Numbered from the stretch's first letter, positions 43,773 to 53,262 are shown. The stretch: DNA of 64,000 nt from Leptolyngbya sp. SIOISBB (GCA_010671905.1 JAAHII010000001.1:5766001-5830000); one strand, 5' to 3'. A program made the numbers and translations. The notes: generated by a model not told the origin, from the sequence alone.

Positions 43773-44606
43773 TTAGTTTAGGGTGGTCAGGCCAAAATGC
43801 TCAGCCTGGATGCGGTCTAGCAGTCGACTGGGAAGCCAACGCTTCAGTAGCGGCAGTTGTCGGCTCTTGTTGCCTAGCCAGATTTCTGGTGGCAGAGCGG
43901 CATGCACGACTGTTTGCACCAATTGACGGGCAAATTCGTCACTGGGGGTGGCCTTTTGCTGCGATAAGGTGGCTCGCATCTGGATTTTGTCGGCGATGGG
44001 GGCGTACCAAGAGTCTTCAGACAGTTGGGATGAGGTTGGTAACTGGGCATTGTTACCAAATTCTGACGCGATCGCACCCGGATGCACCGTAACCACTTGG
44101 ATGCCGAAAGGCGCTAATTCCATTCTCAGCGCGTCTGATAGGGCTCTTAGGGCAGCTTTAGACCCAGCGTAAGCACCGGCAAAGGGCGTGGTGAAAACGC
44201 TAGAAACGCTGGCAATGTTGAGAATGATGCCATGCCCCTGGGCTTTCATCAGAGGGGAGATCGCCTGCACAATCTGCACAGGCGCGACGACATTGGTGGC
44301 GAACTGCGCGGCGATGGCCTCCGGTGACAGATCCATCAACGGGCCAAACAGAGCGTAACCCGCATTGTTGACTAAAATGTCGGGCGCGATACCTTCTTTT
44401 TGCAAGGTCTTAACTAACTGCCTCATCTGGTCGGATTGCGTTACATCTAACGGATGGGTGGACATCCCAGCTGCTTGCAGATCGACGATCGCCTCTAGAC
44501 GGCGGGCGGTGGCGATGACGGCATAGCCCTGACGGTGAAATTCTCCACAGAGCGATCGCCCAATGCCCGATGAACACCCGGTAATCAACACCCGGTTTTG
44601 AGTCAC
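43773..44606 (-). CDS. Short-chain dehydrogenase/reductase
   Basis: A 277-residue classical SDR. The NAD(P)-binding TGCSSGIGRSL is at about 8-18, the NNAG motif is in ILVNNAGYALFGPL, the Ser is in LNIASVSSVF and the catalytic YxxxK in AYAGSKAAL. The GTG at 44606 is chosen because GGGAGA lies 6 bases upstream and the glycine loop follows at once; an upstream GTG at 44672 would add 22 unusual residues. The His/Pro-rich C-terminus HPGAIASEFG suggests a group acting on retinoid or steroid-like alcohols, but the substrate is not known. Confidence 0.88.
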   Translation of the reverse strand: MTQNRVLITGCSSGIGRSLCGEFHRQGYAVIATARRLEAIVDLQAAGMSTHPLDVTQSDQMRQLVKTLQKEGIAPDILVNNAGYALFGPLMDLSPEAIAAQFATNVVAPVQIVQAISPLMKAQGHGIILNIASVSSVFTTPFAGAYAGSKAALRALSDALRMELAPFGIQVVTVHPGAIASEFGNNAQLPTSSQLSEDSWYAPIADKIQMRATLSQQKATPSDEFARQLVQTVVHAALPPEIWLGNKSRQLPLLKRWLPSRLLDRIQAEHFGLTTLN

Positions 44607-44740
44607 GTATCGTCTCCCAGAAATCGCCACTTTTTCATCCTGCCTGCTGCCGTCGGTCTTGCCAATATTCACTAGTTGGAGGAATCCGATGTCTCGAATT
44701 GGGGGGGGAGCGGTAGAGTAATGGGCACTGTTTTAGAAAA

Positions 44741-46327
44741 ATGTGGGGTTACCAAGCGGTTATGTCTCATCGCGGAAACGCTGGTCAGGGAGTCGTTGCA
44801 GCCGGTCATACACTCACAGCGGCAGCGGGTGCTGAGATTTTGCGGCAGGGGGGCAATGCCTTTGATGCCGCGATCGCGGCCGTGATGACAGCTTGGGTCA
44901 CGGAGTCGGTGCTCACGTCGGCAGGGGGCGGGGGCTTTTTGTTAGCCCACACCCGCGATGGCCAAGACTGTTTGTTTGATTTCTTTAGTCAAACGCCCCA
45001 GAGTAATCGGCTCTCGCAGACTCCAGACTTTTACCCGATTTATGCCAACTTTGGTGACACCGTTCAAGAATTTCATATCGGGTTGGGCTCGATGGCAGTG
45101 CCCGGAGCGGTGGCGGGACTCTTGCATGTGCATCAGCGGTTGGGACGTTTGCCCTTGGCAGCGATCGCGGAACCTGCCATTCACCATGCTCAGCAGGGCA
45201 TCACGGTGAACCCATTTTTGGCCTATGTGTACGAACTGTTGGAGCCAATTTTAACGGCGGCGGCCGCTAAGGCGACCTACACCCAGGATGGACAATTGCT
45301 GAAAGCAGGCGACACCCTGCACATGCCCGACTTTGCCCAGACGCTGAAATTAATTGTTGACGGGGGGGCAGCCGCCTTTTACGAAGGGGCGATCGCCCAG
45401 CAAATTGACCAAGATTGTCAGGCGGCGGGGGGGTATCTCTCGCTGGCTGATCTGCAGCGGTATCGCGTCATCGAGCGGCAGCCGCTGAGCCTGTCGTACC
45501 GTAACGCCACCTTTCTCACCAATCCCCCGCCGAGTTCTGGGGGCACGCTCATTGGGTTTGCCTTAAAGCTGCTGGAGCAACTGAACTTGGCTCAGACTGC
45601 CCACAGCCGGGCGCATCACCTGCGCGGTTTGAGTCAAGTGATGGCGTTAACGAATACGGCTCGTCGCGATGGGCTCGATGCCCGTCTGTACGATCCTCAA
45701 GTGGCGGCGGCTTTTCTGAGTCAAGCGCATTTGCAGAGCTACCAAGCCACCTTGGCCAATCGCGTCAACCGTTTGGGCAGTACGACTCACGTCAGCGTCA
45801 TTGATGCTGAGGGCAATGCGGCTAGCGTGACGACGTCAAATGGCGAAGGCTCTTCCTACGTCATTCCGCAGACGGGCATCATGATCAACAACATGCTGGG
45901 GGAAGAAGATCTGCATCCCCACGGCTTTCATCAATGGACAGTGAACCAGCGGATTTCTTCGATGATGGCTCCGACCATGATTTTGCGAGAGGGGCAGCCG
46001 CAATTGGTGCTGGGATCGGGGGGCTCTAATCGTATTCGCACAGCCATTTTGCAGGTGATTGCTAATGTCGTTGACTTTGGTCTGCCGCTGGAGATGGCGA
46101 TCGCCGCGCCGCGCATTCATTGGGAACGCGGGACTTTGCACTTGGAACCGGCAGACGATCTGCCCCTCGATGCGTTGACTGACTTGCCGGATACGACGTC
46201 AGTGATTCCCTGGCAGCAGCAAAACATGTATTTTGGTGGCGTGCATGCAGTGGGCATCGATGAGCAGGGAGACTTTCACGGTGCAGGAGATGCCAGACGA
46301 GGCGGAGCCGTCGCGTTTGCTAGATAA
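44741..46327 (+). CDS. ggt: Gamma-glutamyltransferase
   Basis: A 528-residue Ntn-hydrolase that cleaves the gamma-glutamyl bond of glutathione and related peptides. The N-terminal GQGVVAAGHTLTAAAGAEIL and GNAFDAAIAAV are typical. The precursor is expected to cleave itself before Thr348 in STTHVSVIDAEGNAASVTTS. The substrate-binding NNMLGEEDL and the GSGGSNRIRTAILQV loop follow. No signal peptide is seen, so it appears cytoplasmic, as in several cyanobacteria. ATG 44741 and ATG 44762 are both possible. Confidence 0.93.
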   Translation: MWGYQAVMSHRGNAGQGVVAAGHTLTAAAGAEILRQGGNAFDAAIAAVMTAWVTESVLTSAGGGGFLLAHTRDGQDCLFDFFSQTPQSNRLSQTPDFYPIYANFGDTVQEFHIGLGSMAVPGAVAGLLHVHQRLGRLPLAAIAEPAIHHAQQGITVNPFLAYVYELLEPILTAAAAKATYTQDGQLLKAGDTLHMPDFAQTLKLIVDGGAAAFYEGAIAQQIDQDCQAAGGYLSLADLQRYRVIERQPLSLSYRNATFLTNPPPSSGGTLIGFALKLLEQLNLAQTAHSRAHHLRGLSQVMALTNTARRDGLDARLYDPQVAAAFLSQAHLQSYQATLANRVNRLGSTTHVSVIDAEGNAASVTTSNGEGSSYVIPQTGIMINNMLGEEDLHPHGFHQWTVNQRISSMMAPTMILREGQPQLVLGSGGSNRIRTAILQVIANVVDFGLPLEMAIAAPRIHWERGTLHLEPADDLPLDALTDLPDTTSVIPWQQQNMYFGGVHAVGIDEQGDFHGAGDARRGGAVAFAR

Positions 46328-46680
46328 CGATATGGGTCAAAGTGCGTAATATCCACGCTACACAATTACCCGATCGGCCTAAGCTCAACCGCTTTCGCTA
46401 CTTTCTAAGTCGCTACTTTTTGATAGACGCGAGCCGTTTGGTCTGGGTGGCCGGTGATTCCCTTAGGATAAAACGACCCCAAATTCTTGCTGTGAATTGT
46501 CCCATCTTCGGAATGCTCTGGAATGCTCTACGAGGTTGAGGACATGCCTGAAACCAGAGGCAGACTGAGGGCAGATGCGCCGGATATGGCGAGTCCCGCC
46601 GGGATTGGGAGACTGGCCTATACTAACGGTGTTTTAGGAGCTCACAGCAGTTCCGCCCGTGGCCAAGCAAGCAGTGCAAG
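46328..46680. other. Intergenic region without recognised genes
   Basis: 353 bases between GGT and the beta-lactamase-like gene. Short frames here show no family pattern. No terminator is obvious. Confidence 0.4.
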
Positions 46681-47769
46681 ATGCCTGAATTACCCACGCA
46701 ATTTGCGGTGCTGCGATCGCGGTACACTCCCCGCCGCCGACACTGGGCCGTCATGGCCGCCATGGTCGGCGGCGGGACGCTGGGGTGGTTAGTGGCACTG
46801 CTAGTGGGCCAGTTGTTGGGCCAAGCGGTATCGGCCTGCCAGTTACCAGCCTCCGCGATTGAGTCCCTGAGGGACTGTCGGCCCGTAGTGGCCAATCCCC
46901 CGATCGCTCCGGCAACTGGCAACTATCTGAGGGCAGCGGGGAGTGTCATGGAGACCCGATGGCGTCTCCCGTCTGAGGCTGAGCCATTGAGTGTGGCAAC
47001 TGGATTGCCCTCCACCAATCCGCCTGGGCTGGCACCCCTGATGTATGCGTTTCAGCCACCGTCATTTAACGAGTCGGCGCGACTGCAGGAAACTGTGGCG
47101 CGGTTGGAAGCGATCGCCCAATCATCCGAATATCCGGTCGATGCCCTCAGTATTTCCCTCGTCGATTTGACTACGGGGGAATATGCGGGACTGCGCGATC
47201 GCACCCCTCGCTATCCGGCCAGCGTCATCAAGCCCTTTTGGGCGATCGCGGCCTTAGCCTACGGTGAAACTGGCCCTGACATTGAAGCTGCCATGACTTA
47301 TTCCAGCAATGAGGCCTCTAACCGGCTGCTCAACCGGGTCGGGCATCCAGTCATGCGGGCCTACTGGCAAGCCGCCGGTTTTTCCATTAGTGCCCAGTAT
47401 CCGGTCAATGTCCGAGTTGCCGGTCGCCCTGGCAATATTGTCACCACCATCGACCTCGTGCGTCTGCTGCACGACATTGAGTCGCCCAGTGGACATCAAC
47501 GGATTGCCCAGGCCATGTGGCACGATGTCAATGCCGAACGGCATAATCCCGTCGGAGCCGTGAAAGGATTCCTCGGTGGGGGACTGCCAGACGGCTCATT
47601 GCTGACGAAAGTGGGCCTGACCTCAGGCGTCCGAGCCGAAATGGCGATCCTGACTCTGGGCGATCATGTCTATGCGATCGCCATCATCGGTGCCCATCCT
47701 ACCTATGCCCGGTCCGAGAGCATTTTCCCGGCCTTTGGCGATATCCTTTTCCAACTGCTTGCCCAGTGA
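46681..47769 (+). CDS. Class A beta-lactamase-like serine hydrolase
   Basis: A 362-residue exported protein. A signal-anchor helix (WAVMAAMVGGGTLGWLVALL) is followed by a Pro-rich linker. The penicillin-binding fold has the SxxK motif S181-V-I-K184 in YPASVIKPFWAIA, SSNEASN (the SxN equivalent) and TKVGLTSGVR (KTG-like). The Glu of true class A enzymes (ExxLN) is not evident, so it may be a peptidoglycan-modifying or D,D-peptidase-like protein rather than an antibiotic-degrading enzyme. It stands alone. Start ATG 46681. Confidence 0.85.
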   Translation: MPELPTQFAVLRSRYTPRRRHWAVMAAMVGGGTLGWLVALLVGQLLGQAVSACQLPASAIESLRDCRPVVANPPIAPATGNYLRAAGSVMETRWRLPSEAEPLSVATGLPSTNPPGLAPLMYAFQPPSFNESARLQETVARLEAIAQSSEYPVDALSISLVDLTTGEYAGLRDRTPRYPASVIKPFWAIAALAYGETGPDIEAAMTYSSNEASNRLLNRVGHPVMRAYWQAAGFSISAQYPVNVRVAGRPGNIVTTIDLVRLLHDIESPSGHQRIAQAMWHDVNAERHNPVGAVKGFLGGGLPDGSLLTKVGLTSGVRAEMAILTLGDHVYAIAIIGAHPTYARSESIFPAFGDILFQLLAQ

Positions 47770-48416
47770 GGTTAGCAAGCGGCAAGCGAAGTTTCTTGGC
47801 TCGATACAGCAAACGTGTTGATTGATGTCAGAAAACCCTAGCCTGCGGCCATGAGCGATCGCGCTTCAACGTTTATCGCAAGCTGCTGTTTGATCAAGTC
47901 ACCCTGAATGACAGGACTGTTTCATGGTCGCTAGAGGACATTCCAGACTGTCGATATCTCGTAAGGGCACACGGCTGTGCGCCCTTACCAGTAACGTGAA
48001 AACACCTTTACAGAATTTCCTTCGCTGGCATGAAATCACCCCACTCTGGATTATTGAAACTGCAATCTGATCGGCATTTCAATTCTGATTCCGACCTCCA
48101 TATTTCGCATTCTACTGCATCTCAAATTCAGCAATCACCCAAGATTTTTATCCCCATCTCGTAACATCAAGTACAGATCTAGAAGCTTAGCCTGGCTGAT
48201 ATTGAATCGTTCAGCTTTAGCAATCATCCATTTTGCTGATAGCTTTTATTGTTTGCCTAATATTAAGAATAAACATACTTCTTGTTATCAAACACCTACA
48301 GCCTAATTTGTCTGCATATGATCATCTTTCAACTGCATTATTGACGATATTGCATTCTAGTTCTTAAAGTTTGTCTGCCTCAAAATTTCAATCGCTTCGA
48401 ATTCAGAGATAACGCG
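47770..48416. other. Intergenic region, featureless
   Basis: 647 bases, AT-rich in the right half. No gene, RNA or long repeat is recognised. Confidence 0.45.
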
Positions 48417-48743
48417 ATGAAGCTACTCCGAGTTTTGTTCACTACATTCATTGTTCTTCTAGTACTCCAAGCTCAAACGCCTCTGAGAGTATTGACTTTG
48501 AGTGTTACTAAAAGGTGCTCTGGTTGTCGGTTAAGGGCAGTCCACATTCGCAATGTGAATTTGGCTGGTGCCGATTTGAGTAATGCCGATCTGCGGGGGG
48601 CAACGCTAGATTCTGTGAATCTCAATAATGCCAATCTGCAAGGGGCAAATCTGCGCAATGCCCGTCTCTACAATGTGACGACTAAAGATACCGATTTCTG
48701 TGGAGCCACCTTAATGGACGCAGCAAAAGGCTACTGCAATTAA
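48417..48743 (+). CDS. Secreted pentapeptide-repeat protein
   Basis: A 108-residue protein with a signal peptide (LLRVLFTTFIVLLVLQAQ). A Cys pair in KRCSGCRL precedes about eight pentapeptide units (NLAGADLSNADLRGATL, NLNNANLQGANLRNARL), and two more Cys are near the end (DFCGATL, GYCN). The paired Cys suggests disulfide bonds in the periplasm or lumen. The repeats form a short beta helix; no partner or activity is evident. Thylakoid lumen pentapeptide proteins of this type exist in cyanobacteria. Confidence 0.82.
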   Translation: MKLLRVLFTTFIVLLVLQAQTPLRVLTLSVTKRCSGCRLRAVHIRNVNLAGADLSNADLRGATLDSVNLNNANLQGANLRNARLYNVTTKDTDFCGATLMDAAKGYCN

Positions 48744-48861
48744 CGGTGAAGTTGAATAGCCGATAAGAGCTCTGCCGTTCCAATGAATGATTTGATGTGA
48801 AGCCTAATCTTTAGGTTGTATTGAGCCAATGTCATTGCCAGCAGACTTCATGGTTATGACG

Positions 48862-49488
48862 CTATCGGCCAGCCTGCAATATTTGCTCAGCCGTCAGGTT
48901 TAGAGCTGGAAAGGTAGGGGAGACAATCGTCTGGTTGCCTTGGAATAATTGAATTTTGTACTCTCCATCTGCCAATGTACAGATAGAAAGGGTCGGCTGC
49001 TTCGGTTTCCCGATATGTCGAATACCGCCTAAGCCAGCGTAATCAGCAATCCAATACTCAGCAATGCCTAACGCTGCGTAGTCTTCTACTTTTCGGGCAT
49101 AGTCATTTTGCCAATTGCTGCTAACAACCTCCGCCACAAATTTAATGGAAAGACCCTGCGTCAAAATCGATTGTTCAGACCACAAGGGTTCTTGCTCCAG
49201 GGCGGCTCGATCAACCACTGCAACATCCGGTCGAAAGACTGTCATACCAAAATTGCCAGGGCGAAACAGTCCTCGCTGAAGGGTAAACCAAGGCAAGCCA
49301 GCACCGTCGATCTGAACACACACTTTTGTGGTGATGAAGGCGGCAACTTCTTCATGCTGGCCGGTAGGCTCCAAATCAAATACTTCTCCATCAATTAGCT
49401 CAAACCGGTTGTCTTTGCCGTAATGGTCAAGAAACTCCTCAAAGCTCAGAGACCTCTGTTGTATTGATGGGTCGGTTGCAAGCGTCAT
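48862..49488 (-). CDS. Uma2/DUF820 family nuclease-fold protein
   Basis: A 208-residue member of the Uma2 family, very abundant in cyanobacteria. It has LSFEEFLDHYGKDNRFELIDGEV, then VFRPDVAVVD, FVAEVVSSNWQNDYARKVEDY and IAEYWIADYAG. The DxxEVxSxxxxxxxxxxKxxxY pattern is the PD-(D/E)xK core, so a nuclease or its domesticated descendant is likely. No function is established. It starts at ATG 49488 and stands alone. Confidence 0.88.
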   Translation of the reverse strand: MTLATDPSIQQRSLSFEEFLDHYGKDNRFELIDGEVFDLEPTGQHEEVAAFITTKVCVQIDGAGLPWFTLQRGLFRPGNFGMTVFRPDVAVVDRAALEQEPLWSEQSILTQGLSIKFVAEVVSSNWQNDYARKVEDYAALGIAEYWIADYAGLGGIRHIGKPKQPTLSICTLADGEYKIQLFQGNQTIVSPTFPALNLTAEQILQAGR

Positions 49489-49648
49489 CGGTTATCTCAG
49501 GCCCCAATACCATCAGCTTACCAAAGCTGAACTGACTATTCTTAGAAAGAAATTTCCTGCCCAACGGTGAATATCAGGAATTGGCTTATTGGCGTCCTCT
49601 GCATATAGTTGCTCTGCGGGATTGGCTAGACGCCGCCCACACCTGACT

Positions 49649-50050
49649 CTATTGTCCTGACCAGATAAGCTCTAGTCGGATGCCTCCAGGCTCGGTGAAC
49701 ATCATATGTTTGCGTGGACCTGCACCAACCAACTCTGGCAGAAACTCAATCTCAACTCCGGGCCAGGACTCGATACGAGATGACAATTCATTGAGCTTGA
49801 TCTCGCTAGCGACGCTCAGTGCCAGGTGATGCAGCCCGACATTCCGTCGGCGGTGGAATGGCTGCACATCGAGGTCATGGTCTACTTGCCAAAGCGTCAA
49901 CCGCACCTGACCATCGCTCACTGCCGTTCGCGGATAGCTGTCGTCACGCCCAGACTCGTGCCAACCAAGCACCTCAACGAAGAAATCCCGAGTTTGGTCT
50001 AAGTCCTGCACTGCTAGCCCGAGATGATTCAACCCTTGTGTTTCGCTCAT
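49649..50050 (-). CDS. Glyoxalase/VOC-family protein
   Basis: A 133-residue VOC (vicinal oxygen chelate) protein. It opens LNHLGLAVQDLDQTRDFFVE with the first metal-ligand His, has LHHLALSV at the second half, and ends with the Glu in MMFTEPGGIRLELIW. One set of paired beta-alpha-beta-beta-beta units gives a complete metal site in a monomer or dimer. It could be a glyoxalase, dioxygenase or resistance protein; no substrate can be read. Start ATG 50050. Confidence 0.86.
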   Translation of the reverse strand: MSETQGLNHLGLAVQDLDQTRDFFVEVLGWHESGRDDSYPRTAVSDGQVRLTLWQVDHDLDVQPFHRRRNVGLHHLALSVASEIKLNELSSRIESWPGVEIEFLPELVGAGPRKHMMFTEPGGIRLELIWSGQ

Positions 50051-50285
50051 ATGCCCTCTAGCGAACGGAGATCATGCTGCTGTGGCTCCGCATAACGACT
50101 CCAATCAGTAGCGACAAACCTGCAACAAATCGGTATCAATGACTTTCGAGCGCCCGCTGCAACTGAATTTTAAGCGATAACCGTAATGGCTTTGACGTGA
50201 GCGTAGAGGTTTGTGCTTTGGCCAACTTTCAACAGTCAATTATGTCGTGAGCTATTGCGTAGGAAGCGATCGCCCCTCTCGGCAA

Positions 50286-51190
50286 TCAAGCTGATTGCAC
50301 CTGAGCATAGCCGATTTTTCCGGCTTGTGAGGGCACGACGTTGAAATAGCGCTTAAACTCGCGGCTGAACTGCGATGCGCTTTCATATCCGACTCGGGTG
50401 GCCGCCACATTAGCGGGAATTCCTTCATGAACAATCAGGCTTTTCGCTTTATTGAGTCGAATTTTCTTGAGGTACTGTAGCGGCGAATCCTCAGTCACTT
50501 GTTTGAAGGCGCGGTGGAAGGCAGAGATACTCATATGGGCTGCTTCTGCCAGAATCTCAACTGTTAGAGGTGTGGCAAAATCACGGTGAATTCGGTCTAG
50601 GGCTTTGGTAATGCGAGCGTAATACCCATGGTGATGGGTCAGGGGCGTAGAGAGACTGTCCATGCTGGCCCAGTAAAAACCCGATAGAGAATTTCACGCA
50701 CCAGCGATCGCCCCAAGGCATTGCTATCCAGGGGCGAAATCAAACAGCGCAATAATCGTTCCGTAGCATCCCGCATCTCATCATCAAGCTCTACGGGTTC
50801 CACTCCTCTAGGAACAGCATGGGAGCCCATCTCAAGGGCGGGCAAATCATTCGCAACAATGGGCACGAGTTCATGGAGTAAGGCCAAATCAATGTCGATG
50901 AAAACGCCCAACATGGGGGTTTCTGGAGTTGCATAGGTTTCGCAGTCAAAAGGTAAGGGCACCCCCAAGAGCAGATAGTTGTTTTCGTCATAACGGAAAA
51001 CGCGATCGCCTAAATACCCAATCTTGTACCCCTGACCAATGATGACAATACCAGAGGAATAGAGTAAGGGTGTTCTCTCTACAGCCTGCGTTGCCCAGAA
51101 AAAGCGCACTCCAGGAATATTTGTTTTGACAAAGCCTTGCTTAGCAGGGAAGCCATATTGCTCCTGTAGAGCCTGCAGCTGTATTTGCAT
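50286..51190 (-). pseudogene. AraC-type regulator split by a frameshift
   Basis: The first part (50639-51190, 183 codons) is the AraC N-terminal domain: GFVKTNIPGVRFFWAT, YLLLGVPLPFDCETY and SLVREILYRVFTGP. The second part (50286-50663) is the HTH domain with GYYARITKALDRIHRDF, LAEAAHMSISAFHRAF and VGYESASQFSREFKRYF. The frames change around 50640-50670, exactly where one protein should continue. Both parts are otherwise intact, so this is either a recent mutation or a sequencing error. It resembles COG4977/AraC_N regulators of drug or aldehyde genes. The divergent hydrolase at 51502 is the likely target. Confidence 0.82.
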
Positions 51191-51501
51191 GGGCTACCTC
51201 CGCTGACTGTGGCTGGATTCTAGCCTGGTTCTAGCAGGATTGTGCCTATTTCTGTGGAAGTGAGCAGAAATAGGCAAGTCCTTGATAGGAATCAATATTC
51301 AAATTACTGACCGACATCATTAGGCTAAAAACTGTCGGCAGGCAGGGGGAATGAAAGCATCCTTAGGATAAGTGTGCTGTTGCATTGATATCTGCTGATC
51401 TATGAGCAAAAAACTTCTAGAAGGTCAGCAAACAGGCACATTAGCTCTGATGGCTTCATCTCGGAATTGGCTACTCATAGTTTCATTTTGGATCAATCAC
51501 T
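51191..51501. other. Divergent promoter region, AraC gene and hydrolase
   Basis: 311 bases containing the inverted repeat at 51243-51276. No gene is supported. Confidence 0.5.
51243..51276. promoter_or_regulatory. 12-bp inverted repeat, possible AraC operator
   Basis: Exact arms TGCCTATTTCTG (51243-51254) and CAGAAATAGGCA (51265-51276), 10 bases apart. The site is 53 bp upstream of the AraC gene start and in the shared region with the divergent hydrolase. The centre spacing of about one DNA turn suits a dimeric regulator. Confidence 0.55.
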
Positions 51502-52521
51502 ATGGCTTTTGAGAAAACCTTAAACTACACAATCGACAGTCCCCTAAAGGGCCGAATGACCAAAGAAAATTATCGTAGAGCACTGGAGCAGCAGAAGGAA
51601 ATCTCGCCAGAAAATTACAAGTTAATCAAGTATTTAGCAGAATTTGCTGTGCGGCCATTATTCAGGACTCCTGTGCACAAAACTCCTGCAGATCATGGCA
51701 TGGACACGTGGGAAGACATTTATTTTCCATCTTCTGATGGCACCCCACTTGAGGGCTGGTACATTCCAGCTGTGAAGGGAGAATCGGACAAGCTGATTGT
51801 CATTAACCACCCCATGCCCATGAGCCGTTCAGGGTTTACAGGACATTTTGGTGAACCCTTTTCAGCAGTGGATACGCTTGAGATTGACTTCGTAGCGCAC
51901 ATGGGGCATTTATCAAGGGCTGGATACAACATTCTGGCCTATGATTTGCGCAACCATGGCAACAGTGGTGCTGCTAACGGCGGCATTTGCGGCATCGGAA
52001 GATATGAGTGGAGAGACTGTGTCGGTGCCAAGCGATATGTGGATAACCACCCCAAATTAAGCCAGATGAAGCTGGGTTTGTATAGTCGCTGTACGGGTGG
52101 CAATGCTCAATTTGAGGCGATGTATCGTCATCCTGAACTGTTTGAGAATGTCTTGTGTTTCTTTGGTCCACTAGTAGTATCGATGACTGCTCTCATGACC
52201 CGTTTCGCGGCGCTGATGAGAGTGGAGAAGTACATGGAGCTGATGGATCTTGAGCAGATCAAACTAGGCGGATTTACCAATGGTGAAATGCATCCTCAAA
52301 ACTATGCCCATGCAGTAAAAGTGCCATACTTTATGGCTCAAGTACTCGATGATATCTGGACTGATAATCCCCGCGATGCTCAAGAATCGTTTGACAATGT
52401 TAGCTCTGAAGAGAAGGAATTATTCTGGATTGAAGGAACAAATCGTAGATTTGACGGGTACAACTATTTTGGTCTTTACCCTGAAAAAATGATCGCGTTT
52501 TTTGACCAGTACATGGGGTAA
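51502..52521 (+). CDS. Alpha/beta hydrolase with Cys at the nucleophile position
   Basis: A 339-residue protein. The fold is an alpha/beta hydrolase: DGTPLEGWYIPAV, KLIVINHPMPMSRSG, YNILAYDLRNHGNSG, then the elbow GLYSRCTGGNAQFEAM. The Ser-x-Nuc-x-Gly pattern there puts Cys197 where Ser is normal. The acid and His are less clear (MAQVLDDIWT and GYNYFGLYPE). Similar Cys-type members exist (dienelactone hydrolase), and homologues of this protein occur beside AraC regulators (from memory). The cofactor-free substrate is unknown. Start ATG 51502; the AraC gene is divergent. Confidence 0.78.
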   Translation: MAFEKTLNYTIDSPLKGRMTKENYRRALEQQKEISPENYKLIKYLAEFAVRPLFRTPVHKTPADHGMDTWEDIYFPSSDGTPLEGWYIPAVKGESDKLIVINHPMPMSRSGFTGHFGEPFSAVDTLEIDFVAHMGHLSRAGYNILAYDLRNHGNSGAANGGICGIGRYEWRDCVGAKRYVDNHPKLSQMKLGLYSRCTGGNAQFEAMYRHPELFENVLCFFGPLVVSMTALMTRFAALMRVEKYMELMDLEQIKLGGFTNGEMHPQNYAHAVKVPYFMAQVLDDIWTDNPRDAQESFDNVSSEEKELFWIEGTNRRFDGYNYFGLYPEKMIAFFDQYMG

Positions 52522-52681
52522 ACGACCATGCAAGATAAGCGCTAATTTCTGGGGAATTTCTAAGGACAGCGATCGCTGATCACACTTTGAACTGTTGTAG
52601 TCACGCTCTAACAAAAAGGTTGAGCGGTGCTAGACAGCGCATAACGAAGGAATTGACTTCATACGCTGCTCCAACGGTTTG

Positions 52682-53065
52682 TTAGCTGGCGGTTGTATTC
52701 CGTTGCAGCCATTCTACAAATGCCTCACGCCATAACTCATCCGATGCGATCGCCAATACCAAATGCTCTTGTTCATCCACAGAAGCTTTAATTTCCCAAG
52801 CATTCATAACAAGAAAAGTCCCTGCCGCCGCATGACCTGTTCATTTGTTTCCATCCACAAATGGATAGTTCATAATGATAGAAAATTCCAAGGCTGCCGC
52901 TTTTTCAAGCAAGCTTGGGTACAACTCTTCTCCACCAAACGTCATGCGAGGCTGGGCGATCGCTGACTCTCACAGTCCTAAATCTCGAAGACCCAATACT
53001 CCACCCGATTGCTTGATAACTCTACGATGTAGTTCCAATACCTCAAGCAACGTCAGAGAACGCAT
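52682..53065 (-). pseudogene. Doc (death-on-curing) toxin with two in-frame TGA
   Basis: A 128-codon frame from ATG 53065 to TAA 52682. It encodes a Fic/Doc protein: SLTLLEVLELHRRVIKQSGG, GLRDLGL, a TGA at 52970-52972, [35 protein letters not shown], a TGA at 52841-52843 where the family has Arg, then TGHAAAGTFLVMNAW. The usual catalytic HPF is YPF, and the Arg after GNK is replaced by the stop. Outside the two stops the frame is unbroken. It overlaps the antitoxin stop (TAATG), so it was a working pair. Confidence 0.8.
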
Positions 53066-53262
53066 TATGCTAAACGCCGATAAAGTTCAGTATTCTTCTT
53101 TAGAACATAATCGGCTGAATCCAAAAAATCGCTTTTTTGAGAATTGGTCCAGTCTTCTAAACTTGCTTTTAATAGAACTTCGAGTGCAATCCCATGTACA
53201 CCTGCCAGTTCTTGAAGCTTTTGAAGCTGACTATCGGAAAGATCGATAGTAATGGAAGCCAT
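53065..53262 (-). CDS. Antitoxin of the broken Doc pair
   Basis: A 65-residue protein from ATG 53262 with GGAG 8 bases upstream. It begins ASITIDLSDSQLQKLQELAG, a ribbon-helix-helix-like DNA-binding start, and ends ADYVLKKNTELYRRLA. It would bind the promoter and block the toxin with its tail. The downstream toxin is inactive, so this gene may be kept as a regulator or is on its way out. The TAA overlaps the toxin ATG. Confidence 0.72.
   Translation of the reverse strand: MASITIDLSDSQLQKLQELAGVHGIALEVLLKASLEDWTNSQKSDFLDSADYVLKKNTELYRRLA

Noticed and set aside
52682-53065. TGA recoding (selenocysteine or tryptophan) in the Doc gene
   Set aside because: No SECIS-like element was seen, neighbouring genes use TGA as stop, and family alignment expects Arg at the second site.
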